Assembly (NCBI GenBank): GCA_900548795.1
Contig: URLT01000002.1
Coordinates: 1 to 50,434, forward strand
Source of the DNA: an uncultured Eubacteriales bacterium
Lineage (GTDB): Bacteria; Bacillota; Clostridia; Oscillospirales; Oscillospiraceae
Reading direction: 5' to 3'
Length of the DNA: 50,434 bases
Position 1 is the stretch's first letter. Every line of letters begins with the position of its first letter. Positions 6,789-15,089 of the stretch are shown piece by piece. Both the position numbers and the translations under genes were made by a program. Under the pieces are notes generated by a model. It searched no databases. It was not told where the DNA came from and was given only the letters and a program-made list of their open reading frames with translations.

Positions 6789-7547
6789 ATGGAGCGGCCG
6801 ATCGCGGTCTTTGACTCCGGCCTCGGCGGGCTGAGCGTCCTGCGCGCGCTGCGCCGCCGGATGCCGCACGAGCGCTTCCTCTATTTCGGCGACTCGGCCA
6901 ACGCGCCCTATGGCTCGCGCCCGACCGAGGAGATCCGCGCGCTGACCCTGCGCCATGCCGGGCGGCTGTTTGAGGCCGGAGCAAAGGCGCTCGTTGTGGC
7001 CTGCAACACCGCGACCTCGGCGGCCATCGGGGAGCTGCGCGCGCAGTATCCGCAGCGCATCATTGTCGGCATCGAGCCGGCGCTCAAGCTGGCTGTCGAG
7101 CGGCACCCGCACGGGTGCATCCTCGTCATGGCGACCGAGGCGACCCTGCGCGAGCGGAAATTTTCCGCGCTGACCGAGCGCTATTCCGGCGACTGCACGA
7201 TCCGCAGATGCCCCTGCCCGGGGCTGGTGGAATTTGTCGAACGCGGCGAGCTGGATTCCCCGGCGCTCGACGCCCACCTGCGCAGGGAGCTGCGCCCGTT
7301 CCTGACGCCGCAGCCGGACGCCGTCGTGCTCGGTTGCACGCACTATCCCTTCCTGCGCCGGGCGATCGCGCGGGCGGTGGGGGCGTCCTGCGAGCTGCTT
7401 GACGGCGCGGACGGCACGGCGCGCGAGACGCTGCGCCGCCTGACGGAGGCCGGTCTGCTGCGCACGCAGGGCGCGGGCGGCGTGGAGCTGACCGACAGCG
7501 AGCCGGCCATGCTCCCGCTGGCCGAACGCCTGCTGAACGCGGAATGA
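6789..7547 (+). CDS. murI: glutamate racemase
   Basis: A 252-residue enzyme that makes D-glutamate for peptidoglycan from L-glutamate without a cofactor. All landmarks are present: IAVFDSGLGGLSVLRALRRR at the start, YFGDSANAPYG, the first catalytic cysteine in VVACNTATSAA, and the second in LGCTHYPFLRRAI. Length is slightly below the usual 260-270. It starts 10 bases after the lipoprotein stop. Confidence 0.95.
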   Translation: MERPIAVFDSGLGGLSVLRALRRRMPHERFLYFGDSANAPYGSRPTEEIRALTLRHAGRLFEAGAKALVVACNTATSAAIGELRAQYPQRIIVGIEPALKLAVERHPHGCILVMATEATLRERKFSALTERYSGDCTIRRCPCPGLVEFVERGELDSPALDAHLRRELRPFLTPQPDAVVLGCTHYPFLRRAIARAVGASCELLDGADGTARETLRRLTEAGLLRTQGAGGVELTDSEPAMLPLAERLLNAE

Positions 7548-7635
7548 TCGGAAAGCCCGAGCGCCTCGCGCAGAGGCGATGCGGGGCGAGCGCAGTTTCC
7601 GCGCAAAAAAACCTGCGTTGTTTGCGGCTCCTGCC

Positions 7636-7664
7636 TTGCAAAATATTCCGCCATACGGTATAAT
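7636..7664 (+). promoter_or_regulatory. promoter of the zinc-ribbon membrane protein gene
   Basis: TTGCAA (7636-7641), 17-base spacer, TATAAT (7659-7664). The leader that follows is about 140 bases; I see no clear riboswitch in it. Confidence 0.75.
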
Positions 7665-7813
7665 CAAATTGACGGCGCACGACTGCGCCGCAGAGAGACA
7701 AGCACCCTCCGGAGAGGGCGGGAAACGCATTCCCGCGACGAAGACCACCTCCTGTCCGTGCCGCATTTCGCGCGACGGACGCACGGAGCGACAGACAGAA
7801 AGGGGAAGATTTT

Positions 7814-8215
7814 ATGTTTTGTACGAATTGCGGGCAGAAAAATGCCGACAACGCGGCGTTCTGCGTGTATTGCGGAGCGCGGCTCGGAGGAAGCGGAGCA
7901 GGCTCAACGCAGCCGGGCGATTATGCGCAGCAGCCGGATGCCTATGCCCCGCAGCCGGGCGCCCCTGCCATGCAGCCGCCGAAGAAGAAGCCGTCGGCAG
8001 CCCGGTGGGCGGTGCCGCTTGCGATCGTTCTGACGCTTGCGATCGCCGCGGCGGTCGTGTTTTCGCTGCGAAAAACGTGCGCAAATTGCGGGGAAACCTT
8101 CTTTGGCAAATCGCACAGCCTATATGGCTATGACATTTGCGACGATTGCTGGACGAACGACGGCTATGGGGACATTTTCGATTATTATGACGACGTCTGG
8201 GATCTGTTCGATTGA
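7814..8215 (+). CDS. zinc-ribbon single-pass membrane protein
   Basis: A 133-residue protein. Residues 1-22 form a zinc ribbon (CTNCG ... CVYCG). A Gln/Pro/Ala-rich linker (YAQQPDAYAPQPGAPAMQPP) follows, then one membrane helix (WAVPLAIVLTLAIAAAVVFSL). The C-terminal part has a second metal motif (CANCGETF ... CDDCW) and an acidic end. By the usual topology the N-terminal ribbon is cytosolic and the C-terminal one outside. No function is known for this architecture. The next genes on the opposite strand also encode zinc ribbons joined to membrane or exported parts. Confidence 0.75.
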   Translation: MFCTNCGQKNADNAAFCVYCGARLGGSGAGSTQPGDYAQQPDAYAPQPGAPAMQPPKKKPSAARWAVPLAIVLTLAIAAAVVFSLRKTCANCGETFFGKSHSLYGYDICDDCWTNDGYGDIFDYYDDVWDLFD

Positions 8216-8244
8216 CGCCGCAGACGATTGATTCAGAGATTCCC
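8216..8244. repeat. family B solo end
   Basis: CGCCGCAGACGATTGATTCA then GAGATTCCC matches one end of family B in inverted orientation. It starts directly after the stop codon of the zinc-ribbon gene and abuts the complete copy that follows, giving a head-to-head junction around CCCTAGGG. Confidence 0.7.
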
Positions 8245-8246
8245 TA

Positions 8247-8407
8247 GGGAGCCTCTGAATCAATCAGCTGCGGCGCTCAGCGGGTCTTTTGCCCCAACTT
8301 ATTGGTTTGAAAATCTTGAAATACGAAAAGGATTCCTGCGATTTCCAAACCTCAATTTGGAACAAAATCCTTCACTGACCGCTCTTGCGATTGAATCAGA
8401 GGTTCCC
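8247..8407. repeat. family B element, complete 161-bp copy
   Basis: The left end GGGAGCCTCTGAATCAATCA and right end (CGATTGAATCAGAGGTTCCC) are inverted repeats. The inner part has the same order as the copies at 15978 and 28894 (GCGGCGCTCAGCGGGTCTTT ... TTGAAAATCTTGAAATAC ... CTGACCGCTCTTGCGATTG). TA lies at both outer edges. There is no coding frame. The copy separates the zinc-ribbon gene from the terminator of the convergent gene. Confidence 0.85.
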
Positions 8408-8476
8408 TAAGCCGCTTTGGAAGCGGCTCGGATCGACCAAAAGCGCCGCCGCTCAGCCGAGGACGGCGGATCCGAT

Positions 8477-8519
8477 AAAAACCAAGGGGTCAGGCAATCA
8501 GCCTGACCCCTTGGTTTTT
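8477..8519 (-). terminator. bidirectional terminator
   Basis: A 19-bp perfect stem (AAAAACCAAGGGGTCAGGC and its inverse) around AATCA, with A and T runs at the outer ends so it can work on both strands. It overlaps the stop codon of the minus-strand TPR/DUF6273 gene. Confidence 0.9.
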
Positions 8520-11292
8520 ATGAGTTTTCGCTCATGTCGACCCACATGGCCGGTCGAACGGCGGCTCGTGTGTAGGAGACGTTGCTACCGATATAGTTGA
8601 TTTCTCCGGCGGAATCCACCGTGATGGCTGTGCGTTCGTTATTGCCCGGTGTGCGAAGCCACCACCAGCAGTTGCTGTTTGTGCGGCTTGTCCAAACCTG
8701 ATCCGCAACGGGAACGACCTTGCAGAGCATGATTTCCGGCAGTGCTGTGCCGTAGCGTTCCGCCTCGGAAAGACCCAAGAGGAAGAAGCGACTCGTCGTT
8801 GCGCGCCCGGCGGAGGTCATGCTGTACGGATTGTCATCCGCAGGCACCTCCTGCTCGAGGATCTTTCCCTTTTCCTTTTTCGAGAAATTATTCTTATAGA
8901 ATTTCCCGTTCAGCCATTCGCGAATGGAGCTGTTTTCCCAGCTAACCTCGTCGTCATTGTCATAAAAGGCCCGGCCATCCAACCCGTCCTTTGCAAGCAG
9001 TAGCAATTTACCGCGGTCATTTTCCAAAACGTACCATTCCAGCGCCTCTTCGCCCTTTCGGCTCTTGTCTTGCTCCATCGTGCCAAAGCAGATCACGTCG
9101 CCGGGATGCGCCACGAAGGGGTGCTCTGCCAGCAGAGCCGCTGCTTTTTCCTCCGAATCGCTGTAGTCTTCCGCCGTGCGGTATGCGTCGTAGGCCTCGG
9201 CAAAGCGCTCTGCGGCCGAAGCGTCTTCTCCGATCTGGTAGCTGCACTTTGCCAGATAATCGGTGGCGTCTGCATGACCCTGCGCCTGCTCGAACAGCTC
9301 AACGGCCTTTTTATAATGCTTGCTCCGGAATTCCTTTTTGGCCTGCGTATAGTATCCCTCGCCGATGCGCTCAGAAGCGTCAGAGTAGCTCCCGGCGTTG
9401 GCAAAGGCTTCGTCTGCCGCGGCGGCGTCTCCTTCGGCAAGCGCCTCCTCACCGATTGCGTAGTAGGCCGCCTGCGCCTGAACCTCTGCGTCGGAAAAAC
9501 CGCCTGCCTGCAGGAACGATGAGGCAGCCCCGGAATAATCGCCCTCTGCCATCTGTTGCTCCGCCCGGCGGTAAAAGCCCTCGCCGATGTGCAACGCGGC
9601 ATTGGAATAGTTTCCAGCGGCTCGGAACGCCGTGTCTGCACCCTGCGGATCTCCGCTTTGCGCAAGATACAAGCCCTGCTCATAGTAGCACTCCGGGATC
9701 CGATCGAGGGCGTCTCGGTATGCTCCGGCCTTTTCGAACGCGCGGATCGCCTCTTCAAAGCGCCCCTCGGAGAGCGCTGCTTCGCCCTGCCCATAGGCAT
9801 GTGCGGGAAGGCCGAAGCGTATGAGCGCGAATGCGGCGACGGCCAGCAGCAAAACGGCAGCGCCGGAGATCAGCAAAATGCGCGTCCGCTTGGATTTTTT
9901 TCGCTCCATCTGTTTCTGGGTGGCATCTGCAGCCTCTGCGGCCGCCTTTGCGCTGTCCTCACAGCTGTGAAAGCGACTTGCTGCGTCCTCATAGTTTCGT
10001 ATCGTGCGAAATTGCTCGGCGGCTGCGAGAAAGTCCGCTTCTGTCGCGGCGGTCTGCTCCATGGCGACGGCGGCCTCATAATGCTCCTTCATCCTCGAGC
10101 CGAGGAGCGCCTCCAGCTCCTTTTCGCATTGATCCATATGCGCCGCATATGCCGCACGGAGCTGAGCCGCTGTTTTTTGATCCTTTTCGGTTTCTTCTCC
10201 GATACATCGGTCATATTCCGCAAGGATCCTTGAGCGAACCGACTCGATGCGCAGCGCGAACGCCGGATCCGCGTTGCGCAAGGCGCGCTGCAAGTTTTTC
10301 TGACTGCTCCAGAATGCGAGCTCGCTGTCCTTCTGCTTCCTCATCGCGGCGGATCGAGACGGAAAGACTACATTAAACAGCATCCTGCTGCCGATTTCAT
10401 CGGCGCTCAGAAGCTTTTGCTCGGTATATTTTTGAATCAGATATTTTTGTCGGCTGACATCCGGCGAGCATGCCGAAACACGCTGTGGCTGGATCGTTTT
10501 CAACACCTCGGTGTGCTTGCGAACCAGCTCCTCGTCTCCGGAGCAGCGCTCGCCGAGCAGCACCTTGCCCCAGTAGGCCTGCGCACAGTGCAAGTCTTGA
10601 TTGAGCGCCTGTTCAAAAAACGAGGACGCGTTCGCCGGGTCGCCATCCTCCAGCGCAAAGAAACCTCGCTCAGCCAGGTTGGCGGCAACGGCCGCAGGCG
10701 CATTGGGGACGGGCTTCCGGGGCGGCGACTGCATGGAAGCCGCAGGACTCAACGGCGCGGAAAGGGAGGACGCGGCCGCAAGGTCTGCCGGTTCTGCAGC
10801 AGCTACGCCGCCGAGCGGAGCCTGCGCAGCCGTCAGCAACGACGACACGTCTGCCTGCTCTCGACAGGAGGCTGCAATTCGCGCGGCCTCCTTGCGGTAT
10901 ACGCGTGCGGCCATTGTGTCTGCAAAATGAACTGCCGAGACGCAGTCGCTGTCGCTCGGAAAGCTCCGTCCGTCTGCAAGGCGGCAAACCGGGACATAGT
11001 CGCACGAAGCAGGATCCTCGTGGTATGTAACGCCGAACCGGCAGAGCGCTCGCTGCCAGTATGCCTCGGCATTCTGCGGATGCTGCGCCAAAAAACGGTC
11101 GAAGCACGCCCGACCCTGCTCATATTGGCCGGTCAGCCGGAATGCGTTGCCCGTTTGAAAGGCCTCCGCTTGCGAAAGATCCTCCAGCACGGGGAGCGTT
11201 GTTTGCATCCCGCAGCTTGGGCATATGGAGACGGAATTCCCATCTGACAGGGGCAGAGGGCTGCCGCAATATTTACATCCGATCGTCGCCAT
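8518..11292 (-). CDS. zinc-ribbon, TPR-like, membrane-anchored DUF6273 protein
   Basis: A 924-residue multidomain protein of unknown function. Residues 5-28 are a zinc ribbon (CKYCG ... CPSCG). Helical TPR-like repeats cover about 40-90 and 200-260. A charged helical stretch runs to about 470, ending KKSKRTR, followed by one membrane helix (471-493). From about 500 to 720, tandem TPR/Sel1-like units (GRFEEAIRAFEKAGAYRDA, GDYSGAASSFLQAGGFSDA) follow. Residues 733-920 are DUF6273, recognised by ICFGTMEQD, EWYVLEND, WENSSIREWLNGKFY, WWWLRTPG and AAVRPAMWVD. With the ribbon inside, the TPRs and DUF6273 would be outside. The lipoprotein gene lies 27 bases upstream in the same transcript. Confidence 0.85.
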   Translation of the reverse strand: MATIGCKYCGSPLPLSDGNSVSICPSCGMQTTLPVLEDLSQAEAFQTGNAFRLTGQYEQGRACFDRFLAQHPQNAEAYWQRALCRFGVTYHEDPASCDYVPVCRLADGRSFPSDSDCVSAVHFADTMAARVYRKEAARIAASCREQADVSSLLTAAQAPLGGVAAAEPADLAAASSLSAPLSPAASMQSPPRKPVPNAPAAVAANLAERGFFALEDGDPANASSFFEQALNQDLHCAQAYWGKVLLGERCSGDEELVRKHTEVLKTIQPQRVSACSPDVSRQKYLIQKYTEQKLLSADEIGSRMLFNVVFPSRSAAMRKQKDSELAFWSSQKNLQRALRNADPAFALRIESVRSRILAEYDRCIGEETEKDQKTAAQLRAAYAAHMDQCEKELEALLGSRMKEHYEAAVAMEQTAATEADFLAAAEQFRTIRNYEDAASRFHSCEDSAKAAAEAADATQKQMERKKSKRTRILLISGAAVLLLAVAAFALIRFGLPAHAYGQGEAALSEGRFEEAIRAFEKAGAYRDALDRIPECYYEQGLYLAQSGDPQGADTAFRAAGNYSNAALHIGEGFYRRAEQQMAEGDYSGAASSFLQAGGFSDAEVQAQAAYYAIGEEALAEGDAAAADEAFANAGSYSDASERIGEGYYTQAKKEFRSKHYKKAVELFEQAQGHADATDYLAKCSYQIGEDASAAERFAEAYDAYRTAEDYSDSEEKAAALLAEHPFVAHPGDVICFGTMEQDKSRKGEEALEWYVLENDRGKLLLLAKDGLDGRAFYDNDDEVSWENSSIREWLNGKFYKNNFSKKEKGKILEQEVPADDNPYSMTSAGRATTSRFFLLGLSEAERYGTALPEIMLCKVVPVADQVWTSRTNSNCWWWLRTPGNNERTAITVDSAGEINYIGSNVSYTRAAVRPAMWVDMSENS

Positions 11293-11319
11293 GGCTGATT
11301 CCTCCTTGTGTGTATCCGC

Positions 11320-12219
11320 TCAGGGATTTGTGCGGCGGCAGTTTTCACAAACGTCCCCGTCAAATTTCCAGCACCAAAGCCCACAAACCGAGCATTTGTG
11401 ATAATAGTCGTCGAACTCCAGCTTGCAGTCGGAGCAAAGATAAAGCTCCGTTCTGCCGCCGTAGTCAGAGAGGGTTCGGTGATAATAGCACAGATGCCTT
11501 TGACACCATGAGCAGGACTTTTCGCTGTAAACAACGTGCCCCTCTTTATAGGTGCCGGAATAGATGATGTAGGTGCCCTCCCACGGCGCTGTCCATGTAA
11601 AGCCCTCTTCCGGGTCGTATTCCGTTTTGAATGTGCAAACGCCGTCAGCCCAACAGTAATAGATCTTGCCGGTTTCGCTGTTGACGATTTTCTGCTTCAG
11701 CGCCGGAATCACAAACGATGCGATTTCGATATTCTGCGGATTGCTGACGCTGTAAATGTCGTTTTGCTTTTCCCAGCGCAGCGTCGTGCTTGCGTCGAAG
11801 GATTCGGTGAGCGTGGCCAGCGCGTTGTCCCAAAGGTAATAGGTCATGCCGTTGGCGTTGATGGCTTTTTCCAGCGCAGGCGCTTCGCCGTAGGAATAGG
11901 CTGCCACAACCACGTCCGCGACAGCGCTCGAGACCTTAAATTGATAGGAGGATTCGTCCTTCACCCAGCTCAGATCAGAGTCGATGCGATAGGTTGGGGT
12001 GTCAGTTGCGGAGTGGTCGCTCCAGAGATAGTAGGTTGTTTTGCCGCTCTCAAACTGGAATGCCAGCGAGGGGGTCTGCTCTTGCCCGCCGGCCGTCTCT
12101 GCCGAGTTCGTCTGCGGCTCGGCGTCGACCTTCTGAGAGAAATAGCTGCAGCCGCTGAGCAGCACAGCCAGCACAGAGAGGGCCATGCCAAGGCTCAAAA
12201 ATCGCTTAAAAAATCTCAT
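11320..12219 (-). CDS. lipoprotein with C-terminal zinc ribbons
   Basis: A 299-residue protein with a lipoprotein signal peptide (basic start, hydrophobic core, LLSGC with the lipidated Cys near residue 24). The middle has three imperfect repeats around YYLW (KTTYYLWSD, GMTYYLWDN, KIYYCWADG), each followed by a Trp-containing strand (LSWVKDE, LRWEKQN, FTWTAPW), so it is probably a repeated beta domain. The last 80 residues have several Cys-x-x-Cys pairs (CSWC, CSDC, CSVC, CENC), consistent with exported zinc ribbons. I do not recognise a family. It is the first gene of a two-gene operon with the TPR/DUF6273 protein and has a consensus promoter. Confidence 0.75.
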   Translation of the reverse strand: MRFFKRFLSLGMALSVLAVLLSGCSYFSQKVDAEPQTNSAETAGGQEQTPSLAFQFESGKTTYYLWSDHSATDTPTYRIDSDLSWVKDESSYQFKVSSAVADVVVAAYSYGEAPALEKAINANGMTYYLWDNALATLTESFDASTTLRWEKQNDIYSVSNPQNIEIASFVIPALKQKIVNSETGKIYYCWADGVCTFKTEYDPEEGFTWTAPWEGTYIIYSGTYKEGHVVYSEKSCSWCQRHLCYYHRTLSDYGGRTELYLCSDCKLEFDDYYHKCSVCGLWCWKFDGDVCENCRRTNP

Positions 12220-12287
12220 TCGGCAAATCCTCCTGTCGAATATTACAAAATTAAGGGCGCAAAGACCGCTTGGTTCGTATCAATTTA

Positions 12288-12316
12288 ATTATAATGCACT
12301 CGACAGGATATGTCAA
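12288..12316 (-). promoter_or_regulatory. consensus promoter of the lipoprotein-DUF6273 operon
   Basis: Minus strand TTGACA (12311-12316), exactly 17 bases, TATAAT (12288-12293). Confidence 0.9.
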
Positions 12317-12373
12317 GGAAGCAGTCGAAAAAGCATAAAAAAGGGCGGATGCCCAACATGGTGCACGAAACAG

Positions 12374-12407
12374 ACGCGCCCCCGGCCTGAGCTGGCCGGG
12401 GGCGCGT
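12374..12407 (-). terminator. terminator after trmO
   Basis: A 14-bp GC-rich perfect stem (ACGCGCCCCCGGCC and its inverse) around a six-base loop. It lies 18 bases after the trmO stop. The tail on the minus strand is CTGTTTCG, only partly T-rich. Confidence 0.75.
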
Positions 12408-12425
12408 TGACAGCATTTTATGCAT

Positions 12426-13118
12426 TTACGCAGGGGCTGAGCGGGTGACGGAGCGGACGGTCAGCGTCTCGCCGTCGACGGAGAAACGCACCTCGCAGCC
12501 GCCGAAGGCCATGCCGTAGACGCGGTCGGGGTCGTTTTGGTAGGACGGGCGCGGGTCATGCGCCAGAACGCCGAGCAGCGCCTCGCGCGTGCGCGCCGAA
12601 AGACCGGCCAGCAGCGTCTCGTCCGCCCGCACGGTCAAAAGCCGCCCCTCGCCGGACGCGGCGAAGCCGCCGACGGCCTCGGGCTTGCAGTCGGCATAGG
12701 GGAGATAGGGCTTGACGTCGTAGATCGGCGTGCCGTCCATCAGGTCGGCGCCGGAGACGTCGAGCACCGCGCCGAGCGCGGCGTCGTGCCGGATCGCCTC
12801 GAGCCGCACGCACGAAAGCCCCAGCGGGTTCGGCCGGAAGGGCGAGCGCGTGGCAAAGACGCCCATGCGGGCGTTGCCGCCCAGACGCGGCGGCCGCACG
12901 GTCGGCGACCAGCCGTCGCGGCGCGCCTCGGAAAATTCCCAGATCAGCCACAGATGCGAGAAGCCCTCCAGCCCGCGCAGGGCGTCGGCGTTCCGGAATT
13001 CCGGCTCAAAGACGACCGTTGCGCGCAGGGCGTCGACGAGGCCGCTCTGTCGCGGGATGCCGAATTTCGTCGGAAACGGGCTGCAAATGTGCGCGATCTG
13101 CTTCAGCTCCAGTGCCAT
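12426..13118 (-). CDS. trmO: tRNA threonylcarbamoyladenosine methyltransferase TrmO
   Basis: A 230-residue protein of the TsaA/TrmO family, which uses S-adenosylmethionine to methylate t6A37 in tRNA-Thr and improves decoding. Family motifs are clear: IAHICSPFPTKFGIPRQ near the start, FSHLWLIWEF, GVFATRSPFRPNPLGLS, and DGTPIYDVKPYLPYAD. A C-terminal extension with DPRPSYQNDP is also typical. The start is the ATG after GAGGTGG; it lies 10 bases before the end of the sirtuin gene's stop, so the two are coupled. It is the last gene of an operon that also holds two other tRNA/rRNA maturation genes, rimM and trmD. Confidence 0.93.
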   Translation of the reverse strand: MALELKQIAHICSPFPTKFGIPRQSGLVDALRATVVFEPEFRNADALRGLEGFSHLWLIWEFSEARRDGWSPTVRPPRLGGNARMGVFATRSPFRPNPLGLSCVRLEAIRHDAALGAVLDVSGADLMDGTPIYDVKPYLPYADCKPEAVGGFAASGEGRLLTVRADETLLAGLSARTREALLGVLAHDPRPSYQNDPDRVYGMAFGGCEVRFSVDGETLTVRSVTRSAPA

Positions 13119-13128
13119 GGCGTCCACC

Positions 13129-13845
13129 TCAGAGCCGGGAGAAGACCTCGCCCAGCGACTCATGCAGGACGAGGCTCGCCTCGTTATCATAGGGCGTCTC
13201 GTCGCGGTTGATGAGCACGAGGCGGTCGCCGCCGTAATAGCGCAGCAGTCCCGCCGCCGGGTAGACCGTCAGGCTCGTGCCGCCGACGATGAGCAGGTCG
13301 GCGCGCGAGATCATCGTGACCGCGCCGGTCAGCGTTTTCTCGTCGAGCGGCTCCTCATAGAGCACGACGTCGGGCTTGACGATGCCGCCGCAGTCGCAGC
13401 GCGGCACGCCGGGACAGTCGCGGATGAACGTCGCGGGATAGGCCCTGCCGCAGCGCATACAGTGGTTGCGCAGGACGCTGCCGTGCAGCTCGAACACGCG
13501 CCGGCTGCCCGCCTTTTGGTGCAGCCCGTCAATGTTCTGCGTCACGACGGCGGCCAGATGCCCCTCCTGCTCGAGCCGCGCGAGCACGCGATGCGTAACG
13601 TTCGGCTCGAAGCCGAGCGGGAGCATTTTTTCGCGGTAAAATTTGAAAAATTCCTCCGGCCGCCGGTCAAAAAAGCTGCGGCTGATGATCGTCTCGGGGG
13701 GATAGTCGAATTTCTGATGATACAGGCCGTCCACGCTGCGGAAATCCGGGATCCCGCTCTCGGTGGAGACGCCTGCGCCGCCGAAAAAGACGGCGCGGTG
13801 CGCCTGCTCAATCCAGCTTTTCAGCGTTTCGATTTTTGAAGGCAT
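13129..13845 (-). CDS. cobB: SIR2-family NAD-dependent protein deacylase
   Basis: A 238-residue sirtuin that removes acyl groups from lysine using NAD. It has the NAD-binding GAGVSTESGIPDFRS motif, the TQNIDGLHQKAG motif, the catalytic histidine in VFELHGSV, the zinc pairs CMRCG and CPGVPRCDCGG, and the GGTSLTVYPAAGLL motif. The start is the ATG after GGAGGAGG at 13845, inside the last 38 bases of trmD, so the overlap is long and translation is probably coupled. Sirtuins are not usual trmD neighbours. Confidence 0.94.
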   Translation of the reverse strand: MPSKIETLKSWIEQAHRAVFFGGAGVSTESGIPDFRSVDGLYHQKFDYPPETIISRSFFDRRPEEFFKFYREKMLPLGFEPNVTHRVLARLEQEGHLAAVVTQNIDGLHQKAGSRRVFELHGSVLRNHCMRCGRAYPATFIRDCPGVPRCDCGGIVKPDVVLYEEPLDEKTLTGAVTMISRADLLIVGGTSLTVYPAAGLLRYYGGDRLVLINRDETPYDNEASLVLHESLGEVFSRL

Positions 13846-14587
13846 CGTCTTCCTCCTCCAGTTCGGCCAAGAATTTTTTCTCGGCGCGCGTCTTGTCGGG
13901 CAGCCGGAGCTTGGCGAACATATCCGGCCGCCGGTGAAGCGTGCGCAGGATCGACTGCTTGCGCCGCCAGCGCGCCACGCGGCCGTGGTCGCCGGAGCGC
14001 AGGATCTCGGGGACGGGGCGCTCGTGCCAGACGGCCGGGCGGCTGTACTGGGGATATTCCAGCAGACCGTCCCAGTGGCTCTCGTCCTCAAAGCACTCGC
14101 GGTCGGGCAAAACGCCCGGCACGAGCCGACTGACGGCGTCGGCCACGGCCATTGCCGGGATCTCGCCGCCCGTCAGAACGAAATCGCCGATGGACAGCTC
14201 CTCGTCGACGCATTCGTCGATGAAGCGCTGGTCGATGCCCTCGTAGTGCCCGCAGACGAGCACGAGGTTGTCCAGCCCGGCCAGCCGCTTGGCGTCGGCC
14301 TGCGTGAACACGTGGCCGCAGGGCGACAGGAAGATCGTGTGCACGGGGCCACCGGCCTCGTCGCAGGCGTGGCACCAGCAGCGATAGAGCGGGTCGGCCT
14401 GCAAAATCGCGCCGCGCCCGCCGCCATAGGGATAGTCGTCGACCTGATTTTGCTTATTGGTCGTGTAATCGCGGATCTGATGCGTCTCGATGCGCAGATA
14501 GCCGCGCTCCTGCGCGCGGCCGAGAATGGACTCGCCCAGCACGTCGCCGACGGTGTCGGGGAAAAGGGTCAGAATGTCAATTCTCAT
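13808..14587 (-). CDS. trmD: tRNA (guanine-N1-)-methyltransferase
   Basis: A 259-residue SPOUT methyltransferase that makes m1G37 in tRNAs and prevents +1 frameshifting. It has the start MRIDILTLFPD, YGGGRGAILQADP, the knotted S-adenosylmethionine site LVCGHYEGIDQR, IGDFVLTGGEIPAM, and the C-terminal RR-x-IL region. The ATG at 14587 overlaps the end of rimM by 11 bases; a TTG nine bases upstream is a less likely start. The C-terminal tail (FLAELEEEDDAFKNRN) extends into the sirtuin gene. Confidence 0.96.
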   Translation of the reverse strand: MRIDILTLFPDTVGDVLGESILGRAQERGYLRIETHQIRDYTTNKQNQVDDYPYGGGRGAILQADPLYRCWCHACDEAGGPVHTIFLSPCGHVFTQADAKRLAGLDNLVLVCGHYEGIDQRFIDECVDEELSIGDFVLTGGEIPAMAVADAVSRLVPGVLPDRECFEDESHWDGLLEYPQYSRPAVWHERPVPEILRSGDHGRVARWRRKQSILRTLHRRPDMFAKLRLPDKTRAEKKFLAELEEEDDAFKNRNAEKLD

Positions 14588-15080
14588 CGGTCGCAAAGCC
14601 CTCGATCAGATGCACCCGCACGACGCCCGCCTCCACGTCGATCAGGCGGATGAATTCCTTGACAGCGGGGATCATATACTGCTTGCCCGCGCCGCCGATG
14701 ACATAGACGTCGCTCGACGGCAGGGTCAGCACGTCGCGGAGCGTGCCGAGCTCCTCGCCGGTGTCGTCGTTGAGCACGCGGCAGCCGATCAGGTCGGCGA
14801 TGAACACCGTGCCCTCGGGCAGCCGCACGCCCGTGCGGTCGACGCAGACGGTCTTGCCGCGCAGAAGCGTGGCCTGCTCGGGCGTCTCGACGCCCTCGAG
14901 CTTGGCCAGCACGCAGCCCTTGTGGATGCGGGCGCTCTGCACGGCGACGGGCTTGCCGCCGAGATAGAACGTTTTGAATTTCAGCAGGAATTCCGGGCCG
15001 TCCGCCCACGGGAGGATCTTGACCTCACCCTGCACGCCGTGCGTGCTGACGATCTGCCCGGCTTCAAGAAACTGTTTCAT
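14577..15080 (-). CDS. rimM: 16S rRNA processing protein RimM
   Basis: A 167-residue protein with the N-terminal RimM barrel (AGQIVSTHGVQGEVKI, LRGKTVCVDR) and the C-terminal PRC barrel (LIGCRVLNDDTGEELGTLRDV ... YMIPAVKEFIRLIDVEAG in pieces). RimM binds S19 and helps 30S head assembly. The usual neighbours rpsP and rplS are absent; instead a thioesterase gene precedes it and trmD overlaps its end. Confidence 0.95.
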   Translation of the reverse strand: MKQFLEAGQIVSTHGVQGEVKILPWADGPEFLLKFKTFYLGGKPVAVQSARIHKGCVLAKLEGVETPEQATLLRGKTVCVDRTGVRLPEGTVFIADLIGCRVLNDDTGEELGTLRDVLTLPSSDVYVIGGAGKQYMIPAVKEFIRLIDVEAGVVRVHLIEGFATDEN

Positions 15081-15089
15081 CCTCGCACC

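Noticed and set aside
8600..8720. DUF6273 C-terminus as a diversity-generating retroelement target (WWWLRTPGNN-like end)
   Set aside because: No reverse transcriptase, no template repeat and no second copy of this stretch in the window; the similarity is only of fold type.
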